This document shows positions 7,767 through 16,066 of a stretch of 30,785 bases of DNA, piece by piece. Made by a program: the position numbers and the translations under genes. The notes under the pieces are model-generated. The model did no database searches and was not told the DNA's origin. It saw only the letters and a program-made list of their open reading frames with translations. Numbering within the stretch: position 1 is the first letter of the stretch; each line of letters begins with the position of its first letter. Source of the stretch: Victivallis vadensis (GTDB taxonomy: Bacteria; Verrucomicrobiota; Lentisphaeria; Victivallales; GWF2-50-93); NCBI GenBank assembly GCA_020718525.1, contig DYRX01000008.1:1-30785 (forward strand), in the 5' to 3' direction.

Positions 7767-9056
7767 TCAGACGGCTTCAGTGCCCTGTCTTGCCTTCTCA
7801 ACTGCGGCGCAAAGTGTTTCCATTTCGGAAGGGTCAAGGCCTTCCATGCCTCTTATGTCTGATATGTCAGCCGCCAAAAGTCCGTTGATGTCGGTGTATC
7901 CGGCGGAAATGATTTTTCCTGCGGATGCCGATGAGATTCCGATCTGTTTTGCCAGAGCGTCAACGGCCAAGGCCATCTTTTCCTGAAAACTGCTTTCTTC
8001 CTTGAGCTCCTGTATTTCGATTTTCCAGCCGCAAAGCTTTGATGTAAGCCTCAGATTTTGCCCTTTCTTCCCGAGGGCGAGCGCGAACTGATCCGGCGCG
8101 ACTCTCAGCAAAACTGACTTGCTCTTCTCGTCAATGTCCATGCCCTTCACAAGAGCGGGCTGAAGCGCATTTGAAATGTAGTTTCTAATGTCGTCGTCCC
8201 ATTTGACGATGTCGATCTTTTCCCCGCTCAGTTCGTTTGTTATGTTTTTAACTCTCATCCCGCGGACGCCGACACAGGCACCTATCGCGTCAACGTGGGC
8301 ATCGGAGCTAAGGACTGCGATTTTTGTGCGGGAGCCAGCTTCCCTTGCGATGCCTTTGATTTGGACGATTCCGCTGTGGATTTCCGCGACTTCCCTTTCA
8401 AAAAGCCTGCGCACGAAATCTGCCGACGCACGGGTAAGTATAAGGCTTGGACCGGAGCCCTTCGACTCTATCTCCTTGATTACCGCGTTGATCCTGTCTC
8501 CGATGGAATATCTTTCGCCGGCAATCTGATCCTCTTTTCTGAGTATGCCTTCCGCCTTCTGCATGTCAACGACAAGAGAGCCCGCCTCTATCCTGCGGAC
8601 GACTCCGGAAACGATCTGATCGAGCTTTTCCCTGAATTCCTGCTGGACTATGGCCTTCTCAGCCTTCCGCAACTGCTGAAGCATGACCTGTCTCGCCGTC
8701 TGGGCGGCTATTCTGCCAAGATTCTGAGGCTTGACTTCGACTTGAATGCATTCGCCCTGTTTTGCGTCAGGATGCGTTTCGAGCGCCTTTGAGAGATGCA
8801 TGCGCGAAACATAAGGTCCTTCCGCCACAAGCGGAGCCGGAGCAAGGGATGCCCCATTTTCCACCACAAGGTAGTCAGCATGGGCCTTAAGCTCGCCTGT
8901 GACGGGGTTTATCTTGATCTCAATGTTTTCCGGATTCTGCGGATCCTTCTTGGCGGCAGTCGCTATCGCCTTTTCGAGGGAGTCGAGAAGCACCTCCCTG
9001 CTTATGCCCCTCTCCTGTCCAAGATAATCTAGCTGTGCTAAAAATTCACTATTCAT
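7767..9056 (-). CDS. nusA: transcription termination/antitermination protein NusA
   Basis: NusA binds RNA polymerase and nascent RNA and modulates pausing, termination and antitermination. The 429-residue protein has the N-terminal polymerase-binding domain (about 1-125) and an S1 domain (about 130-200). KH1 contains VDAIGACVGVRGMRVKNI, and KH2 contains FALALGKKGQNLRLTSKL. A C-terminal helix-hairpin-helix segment (ASAGKIISAGYTDINGLLAAD) resembles the repeats of NusA/RecA-type modules. ATG start with GAGGAT about 9 bases upstream. It heads the conserved infB-rbfA operon. The usual rimP gene is not found upstream; only a doubtful 40-codon ORF is there. Confidence 0.97.
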   Translation of the reverse strand: MNSEFLAQLDYLGQERGISREVLLDSLEKAIATAAKKDPQNPENIEIKINPVTGELKAHADYLVVENGASLAPAPLVAEGPYVSRMHLSKALETHPDAKQGECIQVEVKPQNLGRIAAQTARQVMLQQLRKAEKAIVQQEFREKLDQIVSGVVRRIEAGSLVVDMQKAEGILRKEDQIAGERYSIGDRINAVIKEIESKGSGPSLILTRASADFVRRLFEREVAEIHSGIVQIKGIAREAGSRTKIAVLSSDAHVDAIGACVGVRGMRVKNITNELSGEKIDIVKWDDDIRNYISNALQPALVKGMDIDEKSKSVLLRVAPDQFALALGKKGQNLRLTSKLCGWKIEIQELKEESSFQEKMALAVDALAKQIGISSASAGKIISAGYTDINGLLAADISDIRGMEGLDPSEMETLCAAVEKARQGTEAV

Positions 9057-9175
9057 TTCAAACTATCCTCATTCTCTGGTTGAAGTGCCGCAACGGGGAC
9101 GCCAAAATCCGAAGCGGCGTCACGCCAAAACCTGAGCAAACAGGCAACAAAAGCCGTCATCATGACGGCGGTCAT
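9053..9175 (-). CDS. possible small membrane protein coupled to nusA (doubtful)
   Basis: A 40-codon ORF ends with a TGA that overlaps the nusA ATG as ATGA. It starts at an ATG with GGAG only 2 bases upstream. The product has a hydrophobic run MTAVMMTAFVACLLRFW and a polar tail. A longer reading from a TTG at 9259 would overlap the predicted -35 box. The 4-base overlap with nusA argues for it. The poor ribosome-binding spacing, the dyad within it and lack of any known family argue against. It could equally be part of the nusA leader. Confidence 0.2.
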   Translation of the reverse strand: MTAVMMTAFVACLLRFWRDAASDFGVPVAALQPENEDSLK

Positions 9176-9452
9176 CGCTCCCGGCTTGAAACGGAAGAGC
9201 GATCGGACAAAAGGAAAATCTATCCGCAAAAATGTAAAAATCAAGTCTAAAAATATCAATTCTGACTTGTTTTTCGGCCGAGTCGTGCAAGCTTAAAAGG
9301 ACTTCGGACATGAGTCGCTTTCTGCATTGGCAGGGCGGCGGCGCGCCCCGAGAACCGCAAGTTTCCGTGAAAAGTGCGGAGATCTTTGTAGCGCGCCAAT
9401 GCTTCCGAGCGACAGGTCCGAAACATGAAAACACTATGAAAGGGAATTGCAG
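9057..9452. other. divergent intergenic region between nusA and rpsT
   Basis: This 396-base stretch separates the minus-strand nusA operon from plus-strand rpsT. On the nusA side it holds the candidate promoter, the dyad GCCGTCAT-C-ATGACGGC (9153-9169) and the doubtful 40-codon ORF. On the rpsT side I see no convincing -35/-10 pair. The other ORFs here do not resemble known proteins. Confidence 0.6.
9231..9259 (-). promoter_or_regulatory. candidate promoter of the nusA operon
   Basis: On the minus strand TTGATA (9254-9259) and TACATT (9231-9236) are separated by 17 bases. Transcription would begin near 9224 and give a leader of about 170 bases before the nusA ATG. That leader contains a 17-base dyad at 9153-9169. 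The elements match the sigma-70 consensus in 5 and 4 positions. Confidence 0.35.
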
Positions 9453-9728
9453 ATGCCGACAAGCAAGTCAGCCGCGAAACACGTGAAGACCGACAACCAG
9501 AGGCGCCTCGCCCACAAAGCGAAGAGATCCGAGCTCAAGACGCTCGAAAAGAGACTGAATTCTTCTATCACCAAGAAGGAGTCTGAACTCGCTGGAAAAG
9601 TTCTGACGAGCGCCTTCTCGAAGCTCGACAAGGCTGTCAAGTCCGGCACGATTCATCCAAACAAGGCTGGCAGAAAAAAGTCCAGGCTTCAGAAAAGATT
9701 CAACGCCGCGCAGAAGAATCAGGCTTAA
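9453..9728 (+). CDS. rpsT: 30S ribosomal protein S20
   Basis: S20 is a primary 16S rRNA-binding protein of the small subunit, made of three long helices. The 91-residue product is Lys/Arg-rich, begins PTSKSAAKHVKTDNQRR and ends with HPNKAGRKKSRLQKRFNAA, the standard S20 C-terminal pattern (NxAxRxKSRLxxR). The ATG at 9453 has AAAGGG at 8 bases; a TTG two codons earlier is possible but less likely. It stands alone, followed by a weak hairpin/T-run and a 233-base gap. Confidence 0.97.
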   Translation: MPTSKSAAKHVKTDNQRRLAHKAKRSELKTLEKRLNSSITKKESELAGKVLTSAFSKLDKAVKSGTIHPNKAGRKKSRLQKRFNAAQKNQA

Positions 9729-9729
9729 A

Positions 9730-9751
9730 AGGCGATTGCCTCAGGCTTTTT
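9730..9751 (+). terminator. weak candidate terminator after rpsT
   Basis: AGGC-GATT-GCCT (9730-9741) is followed six bases later by five T residues (9747-9751), directly after the rpsT stop. The four-pair stem is short, so efficiency is doubtful. Confidence 0.25.
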
Positions 9752-9768
9752 CTCCGGATTGGACTCTC

Positions 9769-9815
9769 GATAATCTGGGCATGAGTTTTTCCATAGACCT
9801 CCGCCCTAGATTATC
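9769..9815. repeat. long inverted repeat upstream of the PQQ-like gene
   Basis: GATAATCTGGGC (9769-9780) pairs with GCCCTAGATTATC (9803-9815), with a single extra T in the right arm and 22 bases between. No T-run follows, so an operator or a leader structure is more likely than a terminator. A second dyad, AATTGCA-C-TGCAATT, follows at 9823-9837. Confidence 0.6.
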
Positions 9816-9822
9816 TAATGAG

Positions 9823-9837
9823 AATTGCACTGCAATT
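9823..9837. promoter_or_regulatory. perfect 15-base dyad, possible operator
   Basis: AATTGCA, a central C, then TGCAATT form a perfect two-fold symmetric site 125 bases before the start of the PQQ-like gene. It is the size of a site for a dimeric repressor. No regulator gene is adjacent. Confidence 0.35.
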
Positions 9838-9961
9838 TTCTGCAGGGTGCGACAGTCGTGCTACGCATGGATGACATCCCTGTCAATATTGCGTCTTGAT
9901 TGTACAACTGCGGAAAATTATCGTGACATTTACTGGAAAAATGTCTCGCCAGGAGCTGTCT

Positions 9962-11752
9962 ATGGGATCAGACAAGCCTTCGCTTCCGGTCGTTTTTCGT
10001 CCGTTTCTGATCGGGCTTGCCGCTTCGTCGGGACTGCTGGCGATATTAATTCTGCTGGCGATTGCAGCGAACTCGTTCTATGTGGACAAACTGAACCCTG
10101 CCGCTTCTCCTCTTCTCAAGGAGCTCCGCGCCGACGCGTGCTCCGGGACTGCCTCCCCTCAAGAATTGGACAAGTTTCGAGACATGGATTTTCTGTCGAA
10201 GAAATCTTTTATCCGCGCCCTTCTGCTTTCACGAAAACTTCCGCTTCTTGCACTTGCGAGTTTCGCAATATTTTTTCTTTCCATTCATGCCATATTCTTG
10301 GGAAAAGCTCCCATTCCAACACTTCCGGATCCGTCAGAGCCCCTTGGAAAATCCTCAGATAAAAATAAGGCGCTCTATCCGATTTTGGCTCTTGCAGGAA
10401 TTGGATTGGTCTTTTCAATATTCCTTCTGCTCAGGGCCGATTCCGGAGCAGTTTCGCTGGACTCAGAGCCTGGTGCGGGAACTCAAGTCGAAAAAAACTC
10501 TCCTGGCAATTCCCTTTTGTCTGCTCCGACAAATACAACGGCTTCGGAAGCCGTCCATTCGCAGGATGCGAACATCAAAGGATCTTCCGGGGCTTGGCCT
10601 TTTTTTAGGGGACCTTCTGGGAACAACATCGCTTCAAAAGATTCTTTCCCGCTATCCTGGGATGTCCAGAGCGGAAAAAACATTGCCTGGAAATCTCAGA
10701 TTCCGAAAAAAGGAAACAGCTCTCCGCTCGTATGGGACGACAAAATATTTTTCACTGGCGCTGACAATGAGAGCAGGGAGGTCTTTTGCTTTTCGATCTC
10801 GGATGGGAGCCTTCTGTGGAGAAGAGAAATAGAGATTGACGGCAAGACCGCGGAAAATCTAAACATATTCGACGACACTGGCTACGCGGCGCCTAGCATG
10901 GCGCTCAGTCCTGATCGGGCCGTCGCGATTTTCGCAAACGGAGACATCGCTTGCCTTGATCATTCTGGAAACATATTTTGGAAGAAATATTTGGGGTCTG
11001 CAACGAACATGTACGGATACGCCTCATCCCCAATTATTTCCGGCAACAAGATTCTAATTCAGTTCGACAACGAAAAGGATCCGTCTCTGATTGCGCTTGC
11101 CTTGGACAGCGGGGACGAACTGTGGAAAGTCAAAAGGGCGGTCATCCCGTCATGGGCGTCCCCATCCATCCTCGCCGGAGGTGAAGTAGATGGGCGTATT
11201 GCTGTTAACGGCAATCCTTTTGTCGCAATCTATGAACTCAAGGATGGGAAAGAAATCTCAAAATTCGAATGCAGTTTCAACGATCTTGCGATATCTCCCG
11301 CCTTCAATGAAAAGCTTATTCTGATTCCCGAGGGGGGCGACAAGCTTTCCTGCTTCACGTCCGACAAGCTGGAGCCTCTCTGGCATATCAGCGAGGATCT
11401 CCCGGATGTCGCGACTCCTCTCCTGAGCGAATTCCGCACCTATCTTGCCGCTCCGTCGGGAATCGTGTCATGCATTGATCTTAATGGTGGAGCAAAGCTC
11501 TGGTCGCATGAATTTGGGACAGGATTCTATTCGTCCCCTATCCTTGCAGGCGGCAGAGTCTATCTCTGCGACCGCGACGGAAAAACACATGTGTTTGAAG
11601 ATTCCGCGGAGTTTAAATTGCTAGCCAGCTCGGATCTGGGAGAGCCGGTCGTAAGCATTCCGGCTTTTGTCCCGTCTAAAATCATCATCCGCGGCTCGGA
11701 GCATCTTTTCTGCATTTTTTTTCAGGCGGCAGACGCGCAGAGATCAGAGTAA
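9962..11752 (+). CDS. membrane-anchored PQQ-like beta-propeller repeat protein
   Basis: The 596-residue protein has three predicted membrane helices at about 14-37, 93-112 and 139-158. A Ser/Thr/Asn-rich linker follows to about 210, then a PQQ-type WD-like propeller. The propeller begins with WPFFRGPSGNN, the FRGP opening common in planctomycetal and related propeller proteins. Repeats such as SDGSLLWRREI, LDSGDELWKVKRA and LNGGAKLWSHEFGTGFYSSP carry the expected Gly-x-x-x-Trp pattern. There is no dehydrogenase active-site set, so it is probably a binding or scaffold protein outside the membrane, not an enzyme. The start ATG at 9962 has AGGAG at 6 bases; an upstream ATG (9941) and TTG (9896) lack this. 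It is monocistronic and preceded by two dyad elements. Confidence 0.85.
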   Translation: MGSDKPSLPVVFRPFLIGLAASSGLLAILILLAIAANSFYVDKLNPAASPLLKELRADACSGTASPQELDKFRDMDFLSKKSFIRALLLSRKLPLLALASFAIFFLSIHAIFLGKAPIPTLPDPSEPLGKSSDKNKALYPILALAGIGLVFSIFLLLRADSGAVSLDSEPGAGTQVEKNSPGNSLLSAPTNTTASEAVHSQDANIKGSSGAWPFFRGPSGNNIASKDSFPLSWDVQSGKNIAWKSQIPKKGNSSPLVWDDKIFFTGADNESREVFCFSISDGSLLWRREIEIDGKTAENLNIFDDTGYAAPSMALSPDRAVAIFANGDIACLDHSGNIFWKKYLGSATNMYGYASSPIISGNKILIQFDNEKDPSLIALALDSGDELWKVKRAVIPSWASPSILAGGEVDGRIAVNGNPFVAIYELKDGKEISKFECSFNDLAISPAFNEKLILIPEGGDKLSCFTSDKLEPLWHISEDLPDVATPLLSEFRTYLAAPSGIVSCIDLNGGAKLWSHEFGTGFYSSPILAGGRVYLCDRDGKTHVFEDSAEFKLLASSDLGEPVVSIPAFVPSKIIIRGSEHLFCIFFQAADAQRSE

Positions 11753-11929
11753 AATAACGCGAATTCCTCAGTCTCTGCTTAATCTGTCTCTCTGTTCGAA
11801 TCAAAAACAAATTTTTCCTTAGCAAAATTCCATTTTCCTCTTTCAGTTTCCCAGATTTAGAGCTATATTGACCGGAACGGAGATTGCATTTGCTCCGGCT
11901 TTCGGGACAGCGGCTCCGCGCGGAGAACG

Positions 11930-11935
11930 TATAAT
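11930..11935 (+). promoter_or_regulatory. candidate -10 box of eno with abutting palindrome
   Basis: A consensus TATAAT (11930-11935) lies 37 bases before the eno ATG. No good -35 box is present at the proper distance. Instead the perfect 12-base palindrome CTCCGCGCGGAG (11914-11925) occupies the spacer. The palindrome could be an activator or repressor site that replaces or controls -35 recognition. Confidence 0.5.
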
Positions 11936-11971
11936 CATTGTCAAAATCAATCCAATCAGAAGGAGAGAGAA

Positions 11972-13255
11972 ATGTCGGAAATCTATGATGTCCATGCAAG
12001 GGAGATTATTGACTCGAGGGGCAATCCTACGGTTGAGGTCGAAGTTTTTCTGGAATGCGGAGCAAAAGGAAGAGCGGCTGTTCCCTCCGGTGCTTCCACA
12101 GGCGAAAATGAGGCTATCGAGCTGAGGGACGGCGACAAGAAGCGCTACCTCGGAAAAGGCGTGCAGAAGGCGGTTGACAACGTGAACGAGAAGATTTTCC
12201 CTGAAATCGAGGGAATGGACGCCTTGGATCAGATCGGAGTTGACTCCGCGATGATCGAGCTTGACGGGACGAAGAACAAGAGCAAACTTGGGGCTAACGC
12301 CATACTGGGCGTCTCTCTTGCCGTCGCAAACGCCGCCGCAGACTCTCTCGGAATCCCTCTCTACAGATACATTGGCGGGACAAACGCGAAAAGACTACCC
12401 GTCCCAATGATGAACATCATCAATGGCGGCGCGCATTCCGATGCTCCCATTGACTTTCAGGAATTCATGATCCGCCCGATTGGCGCGGAATCCTTCAAGG
12501 AAGGTCTCAGAATGGGGGTCGAAGTCTTCCACTCCCTCAAATCAGTCCTCAAAAAACGCGGCCTTGGCACGGCGGTTGGAGATGAAGGCGGCTTTGCGCC
12601 AAATCTCGACAGCGTCGAGGACGCATTGGACGTAATCATGCAGGCGATCAAAGGTGCGGGATTCAAGCCGGGTCTGAAAAAGGACGGCGGAGACATTTCC
12701 ATCGCGCTCGACGTCGCATCCAGCGAGTTCTACAAGGACGGAAAATATTCCTTCAAAAAAGAGGGCAAAGGCGTTGTCAAGAGCTCGGCAGACATGGTTG
12801 AATTCCTGGCGAAGCTCGCATCGAAATATCCTATTGACTCCATAGAGGACGGCATGGCGGAAAGCGACTGGAAGGGCTGGGCTCTTCTCACGGAAAAGCT
12901 CGGTTCCAAGCTACAGCTCGTCGGAGACGATCTCCTCGTCACCAATGTCGAATATCTTTCCAAGGCGATCACGCAGAAATGCGCCAACGCAATCCTTGTC
13001 AAGGTCAATCAGATTGGATCCCTCACCGAGACCCTCGATGCCATCGAAATGGCGCACAGAGCCGGCTGGAATGCAATCATCAGCCACAGATCAGGCGAGA
13101 CGGAAGACACGACCATCGCTGACATTTCGGTCGCAGTCAATGCCGGTCAAATTAAGACAGGATCTGCGAGCAGAACAGACAGAGTCTGCAAATACAACCA
13201 GCTCCTGCGCATCGAAGAAGAGCTTGGAGACCTCGCTCTCTACGGCAGGATCTGA
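11972..13255 (+). CDS. eno: phosphopyruvate hydratase (enolase)
   Basis: Enolase interconverts 2-phosphoglycerate and phosphoenolpyruvate in glycolysis and gluconeogenesis and is often a degradosome partner. The 427-residue sequence is full length and typical. It has AREIIDSRGNPTVEVEV at the N-terminus, the mobile loop GASTGENEA, GDEGGFAPN with the catalytic Glu, the metal ligands in SIEDGMAESDW and GDDLLVTN, LVKVNQIGSL with the catalytic Lys, and SHRSGETEDTTIAD near the end. The ATG follows AAGGAGAGAGAA. A strong hairpin lies just behind the stop, so it may be expressed separately from glgP. Confidence 0.99.
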   Translation: MSEIYDVHAREIIDSRGNPTVEVEVFLECGAKGRAAVPSGASTGENEAIELRDGDKKRYLGKGVQKAVDNVNEKIFPEIEGMDALDQIGVDSAMIELDGTKNKSKLGANAILGVSLAVANAAADSLGIPLYRYIGGTNAKRLPVPMMNIINGGAHSDAPIDFQEFMIRPIGAESFKEGLRMGVEVFHSLKSVLKKRGLGTAVGDEGGFAPNLDSVEDALDVIMQAIKGAGFKPGLKKDGGDISIALDVASSEFYKDGKYSFKKEGKGVVKSSADMVEFLAKLASKYPIDSIEDGMAESDWKGWALLTEKLGSKLQLVGDDLLVTNVEYLSKAITQKCANAILVKVNQIGSLTETLDAIEMAHRAGWNAIISHRSGETEDTTIADISVAVNAGQIKTGSASRTDRVCKYNQLLRIEEELGDLALYGRI

Positions 13256-13274
13256 TCAGTCGAAAATATCAAAT

Positions 13275-13306
13275 GCCGGAGTGGGGCGATTCCCACTCCG
13301 GCTTTT
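13275..13306 (+). terminator. strong rho-independent-type terminator between eno and glgP
   Basis: GCCGGAGTGGG (13275-13285) pairs perfectly with CCCACTCCGGC (13292-13302), with one further G-T pair possible, a loop of four to six bases, and four T residues after it. It lies 20 bases past the eno stop and 43 bases before glgP. The T-run is short, so it may partly read through. Confidence 0.75.
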
Positions 13307-13348
13307 CGCCAGTCAAAGAAATAAACCCTGAAAAAAAACGGAAGCAGA

Positions 13349-15850
13349 ATGAAAACGGCAAAGACGAAGAAAACAGCGAAGAAAGATCCAGTTTCATCGG
13401 AATCCGCGATTGGATCCGAGGCAATCAGGGAGAAGTTTCTGGCACACATAAAATATACGTGCTACAAGGACTGGCGCACATCCACAGATTTTGACAAGCT
13501 TATGGCTCTCTGCCATCTCACCAGAGACATGGCTGCCGATAGGATGATCTCGACCCAGAGAGCCTATCTCGAAAAGGATCTCAAGAGAATCTATTATCTT
13601 TCAATGGAGTTTCTCATTGGTCAGCTTCTGCGCTACAACTTGCATGCGCTCGGGATATTCGAACAGACACGCCTGGCGCTTGAGCCTCTGAATCTGGATC
13701 TCAACAAGCTTTGCGACACGGAAACGGACGCGGGGCTTGGAAACGGCGGTCTTGGACGCCTTGCCGCATGTTTTCTTGAGTCAATGGCTTCTCTCGGCAT
13801 GCCGGGCTACGGCTATGGTCTGAGATACGAGCACGGCATGTTCAAGCAGGAGTTCAACAATGGCTGGCAGATCGAAAGCCCTGACGATTGGCTGAAGTTT
13901 GGCACGCCCTGGGAGGTCGTCCGCCCAGAATACACCGTCCCGGTTCTTCTTTATGGCAGGATAGAAAAAATCAGGAATTCCGACGGAAGCGAAAAGAGCC
14001 TCTGGCTCGACTGGCAGATGATAGAAGGCATCCCGCACGACATCGGAGTGATCGGCTTTGGAAACGGTGTCGCAAACATATTGCGGCTTTGGGCGTCGAG
14101 AGCATCGGAAGGCTTCAGAATTGACGTCTTCAACAGGGGCGAATACGTGAAGGCGGTCGAGAACGAGAACTGGGCGGAAACTATCACAAAGGTCCTTTAT
14201 CCGTCGGACAGCATTTACGCTGGAAAGGAGCTTCGCCTGATACAGGAGTATTTCCTGGTCACATGCTCGATACGCGACATTATGCGCAGATATCTCAAGA
14301 ACCACAGGGATTTTGACGAGTTCCATCTGCGGAACGCCATACAGCTCAACGACACGCATCCTTCCCTTGCTGTTCCTGATCTCATGCTCTATCTTATGGA
14401 CGAGGCGGGTCTGCCATGGGACAATGCCTGGGATCTGACTGTGAAGACGCTTGGGTACACCAACCATACGCTTCTTCCGGAGGCGCTCGAACGCTGGCCG
14501 GTGGAGCTTATGCAGAGAGTCCTTCCAAGACACATGCAGATGATCTACGACATCAACTACAGATTTCTCCAGAAAGTAGAACTGAGATTCCCCGGCGATT
14601 CTGACAAGTTGCGCTCCATGTCCCTAATCGAGGAGGGAGACCATCAGCAGATACGCATGGCGAACATGGCAATCGTGGGAAGCCATTCCGTCAACGGCGT
14701 CTCGCAGTTGCACAGCGAGCTGATCAAGACTAATCTGGTTCCTGACTTCTACGCCCTCGAACCGGAGAAATTCAACAACAAGACGAACGGTATCAACCAC
14801 AGAAGATGGCTGATACAGTGCAATCCCTCTCTCTCTTCGCTCATAAGCAGGAAGATTGGAACCGCCTGGCAGAAGGATCTTTGCGCGCTGAACAAGCTCG
14901 AAGAGTTCGCCAGCGACGAGGATTTCCGCGACAGATTCATGGCGGTCAAGAGGGAAAACAAAAAAAGGCTCGCTCAAACTGTCAAGCAGATCACGGGAGA
15001 AGAAATTCCAGCGGACTCGCTTTTCGACGTGCAGGTCAAGCGTCTTCATGAGTATAAGAGGCAGATGCTTAACGTCCTTCGGATTGTCGGAGAATACCTG
15101 CGAATCAAGGAAAAACCAGGAATAAAGATTCAGCCCCGCACCTATATTTTCGGAGCAAAGGCCGCCCCAAGCTACCACATCGCGAAAAGAATAATCAAGC
15201 TTGTCAACACGCTTGCTTCGAAGATCAATTCCGATCCGGATGTTGCAAACAGGCTGAAAATTGTTTTTCTGCCAGATTACAGGGTCTCCCTTGCCGAGCA
15301 GATCATGCCGGCCGCAGACCTCTCCGAACAGATCTCCACCGCCGGAACAGAGGCGTCAGGAACTGGCAACATGAAGCTCTCTCTCAATGGGGCGCTCACC
15401 ATCGGTACCTGGGACGGAGCCAACATAGAAATAGCGGAGGAAGTCGGACTCGACAATATCTTCATTTTCGGACATCGCGCAGAAGAGCTCGACAGAATGC
15501 GCAATGAGGGCTATTCCCCGGAGCTGGCAGTCTCGCAGAACGAGGAGCTCTCACGAATCATGGATGCGATACGCGGCAACATCTTCGATTCGTCCGAGCC
15601 AGACTTGTTCCACGATCTTCTCGACAATATATTCCGCTCCAGGGATCAATATTTCCTTTTTGCGGACTTCCCAAGCTATGTCGAAACACAGAAGCAGGTA
15701 TCCAAGCTCTATGCCGACAAGGGACTCTGGGCGAAAAAGGCGATTCTCAATGTTGCAAGAATGGGTAAATTCTCCAGCGACCGCACCATCAGGGAGTACG
15801 CTTCCGAAATATGGAAGGCGGAGCCGCTGAATCCTGCCCCTCTTTTATAG
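13349..15850 (+). CDS. glgP: glycogen/maltodextrin phosphorylase
   Basis: The enzyme phosphorolyses alpha-1,4-glucan to glucose-1-phosphate, using pyridoxal phosphate. The 833-residue protein has the length of GlgP/MalP. It shows AGLGNGGLGRLAACFLES, GYGYGLRYEHGMFKQ, INGVSQLHSE-like SVNGVSQLHSELIK, VKRLHEYKRQMLN, and the PLP-binding segment EASGTGNMKLSLNG, in which K676 carries the cofactor. The first 20 residues are Lys-rich and poorly conserved. The ATG has GGAAG at about 6 bases. Together with eno it suggests a small central-carbohydrate block, but the terminator between them argues against a simple operon. No terminator is evident after it. Confidence 0.98.
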   Translation: MKTAKTKKTAKKDPVSSESAIGSEAIREKFLAHIKYTCYKDWRTSTDFDKLMALCHLTRDMAADRMISTQRAYLEKDLKRIYYLSMEFLIGQLLRYNLHALGIFEQTRLALEPLNLDLNKLCDTETDAGLGNGGLGRLAACFLESMASLGMPGYGYGLRYEHGMFKQEFNNGWQIESPDDWLKFGTPWEVVRPEYTVPVLLYGRIEKIRNSDGSEKSLWLDWQMIEGIPHDIGVIGFGNGVANILRLWASRASEGFRIDVFNRGEYVKAVENENWAETITKVLYPSDSIYAGKELRLIQEYFLVTCSIRDIMRRYLKNHRDFDEFHLRNAIQLNDTHPSLAVPDLMLYLMDEAGLPWDNAWDLTVKTLGYTNHTLLPEALERWPVELMQRVLPRHMQMIYDINYRFLQKVELRFPGDSDKLRSMSLIEEGDHQQIRMANMAIVGSHSVNGVSQLHSELIKTNLVPDFYALEPEKFNNKTNGINHRRWLIQCNPSLSSLISRKIGTAWQKDLCALNKLEEFASDEDFRDRFMAVKRENKKRLAQTVKQITGEEIPADSLFDVQVKRLHEYKRQMLNVLRIVGEYLRIKEKPGIKIQPRTYIFGAKAAPSYHIAKRIIKLVNTLASKINSDPDVANRLKIVFLPDYRVSLAEQIMPAADLSEQISTAGTEASGTGNMKLSLNGALTIGTWDGANIEIAEEVGLDNIFIFGHRAEELDRMRNEGYSPELAVSQNEELSRIMDAIRGNIFDSSEPDLFHDLLDNIFRSRDQYFLFADFPSYVETQKQVSKLYADKGLWAKKAILNVARMGKFSSDRTIREYASEIWKAEPLNPAPLL

Positions 15851-15959
15851 AAGACACATTGATGCTAAAAGCAGGGAGAGGGCTACTTGCTTCGTATTAT
15901 TTTTGTCTTTGTGCAAGATAGAGTTCTGTTTTTTGGGAAATTCACCCGTACGAAATTGC

Positions 15960-16043
15960 GCCCGGGTGGCGGAATGGCAGACGCAACAGACTTAAAATCT
16001 GTCGAGTTACATCGTGCGGGTTCGAGTCCCGCCCCGGGCACCA
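15960..16043 (+). tRNA. tRNA-Leu (anticodon TAA)
   Basis: The acceptor stem GCCCGGG (15960-15966) pairs with CCCGGGC (16033-16039), followed by A and an encoded CCA (16041-16043). The anticodon arm is CAGA-CTTAAAA-TCTG, with anticodon TAA at 15993-15995, reading UUA/UUG leucine codons. A class II variable arm (CGA-GTTACA-TCG) and a T-arm GCGGG-TTCGAGT-CCCGC complete the molecule. These features are specific to tRNA-Leu. Confidence 0.98.
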
Positions 16044-16066
16044 CCTCATAATCAAGGTTTGAACCG

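Noticed and set aside
13781..14533. 250-codon minus-strand ORF inside glgP
   Set aside because: Antisense to a fully conserved phosphorylase; no ribosome-binding site or motif.
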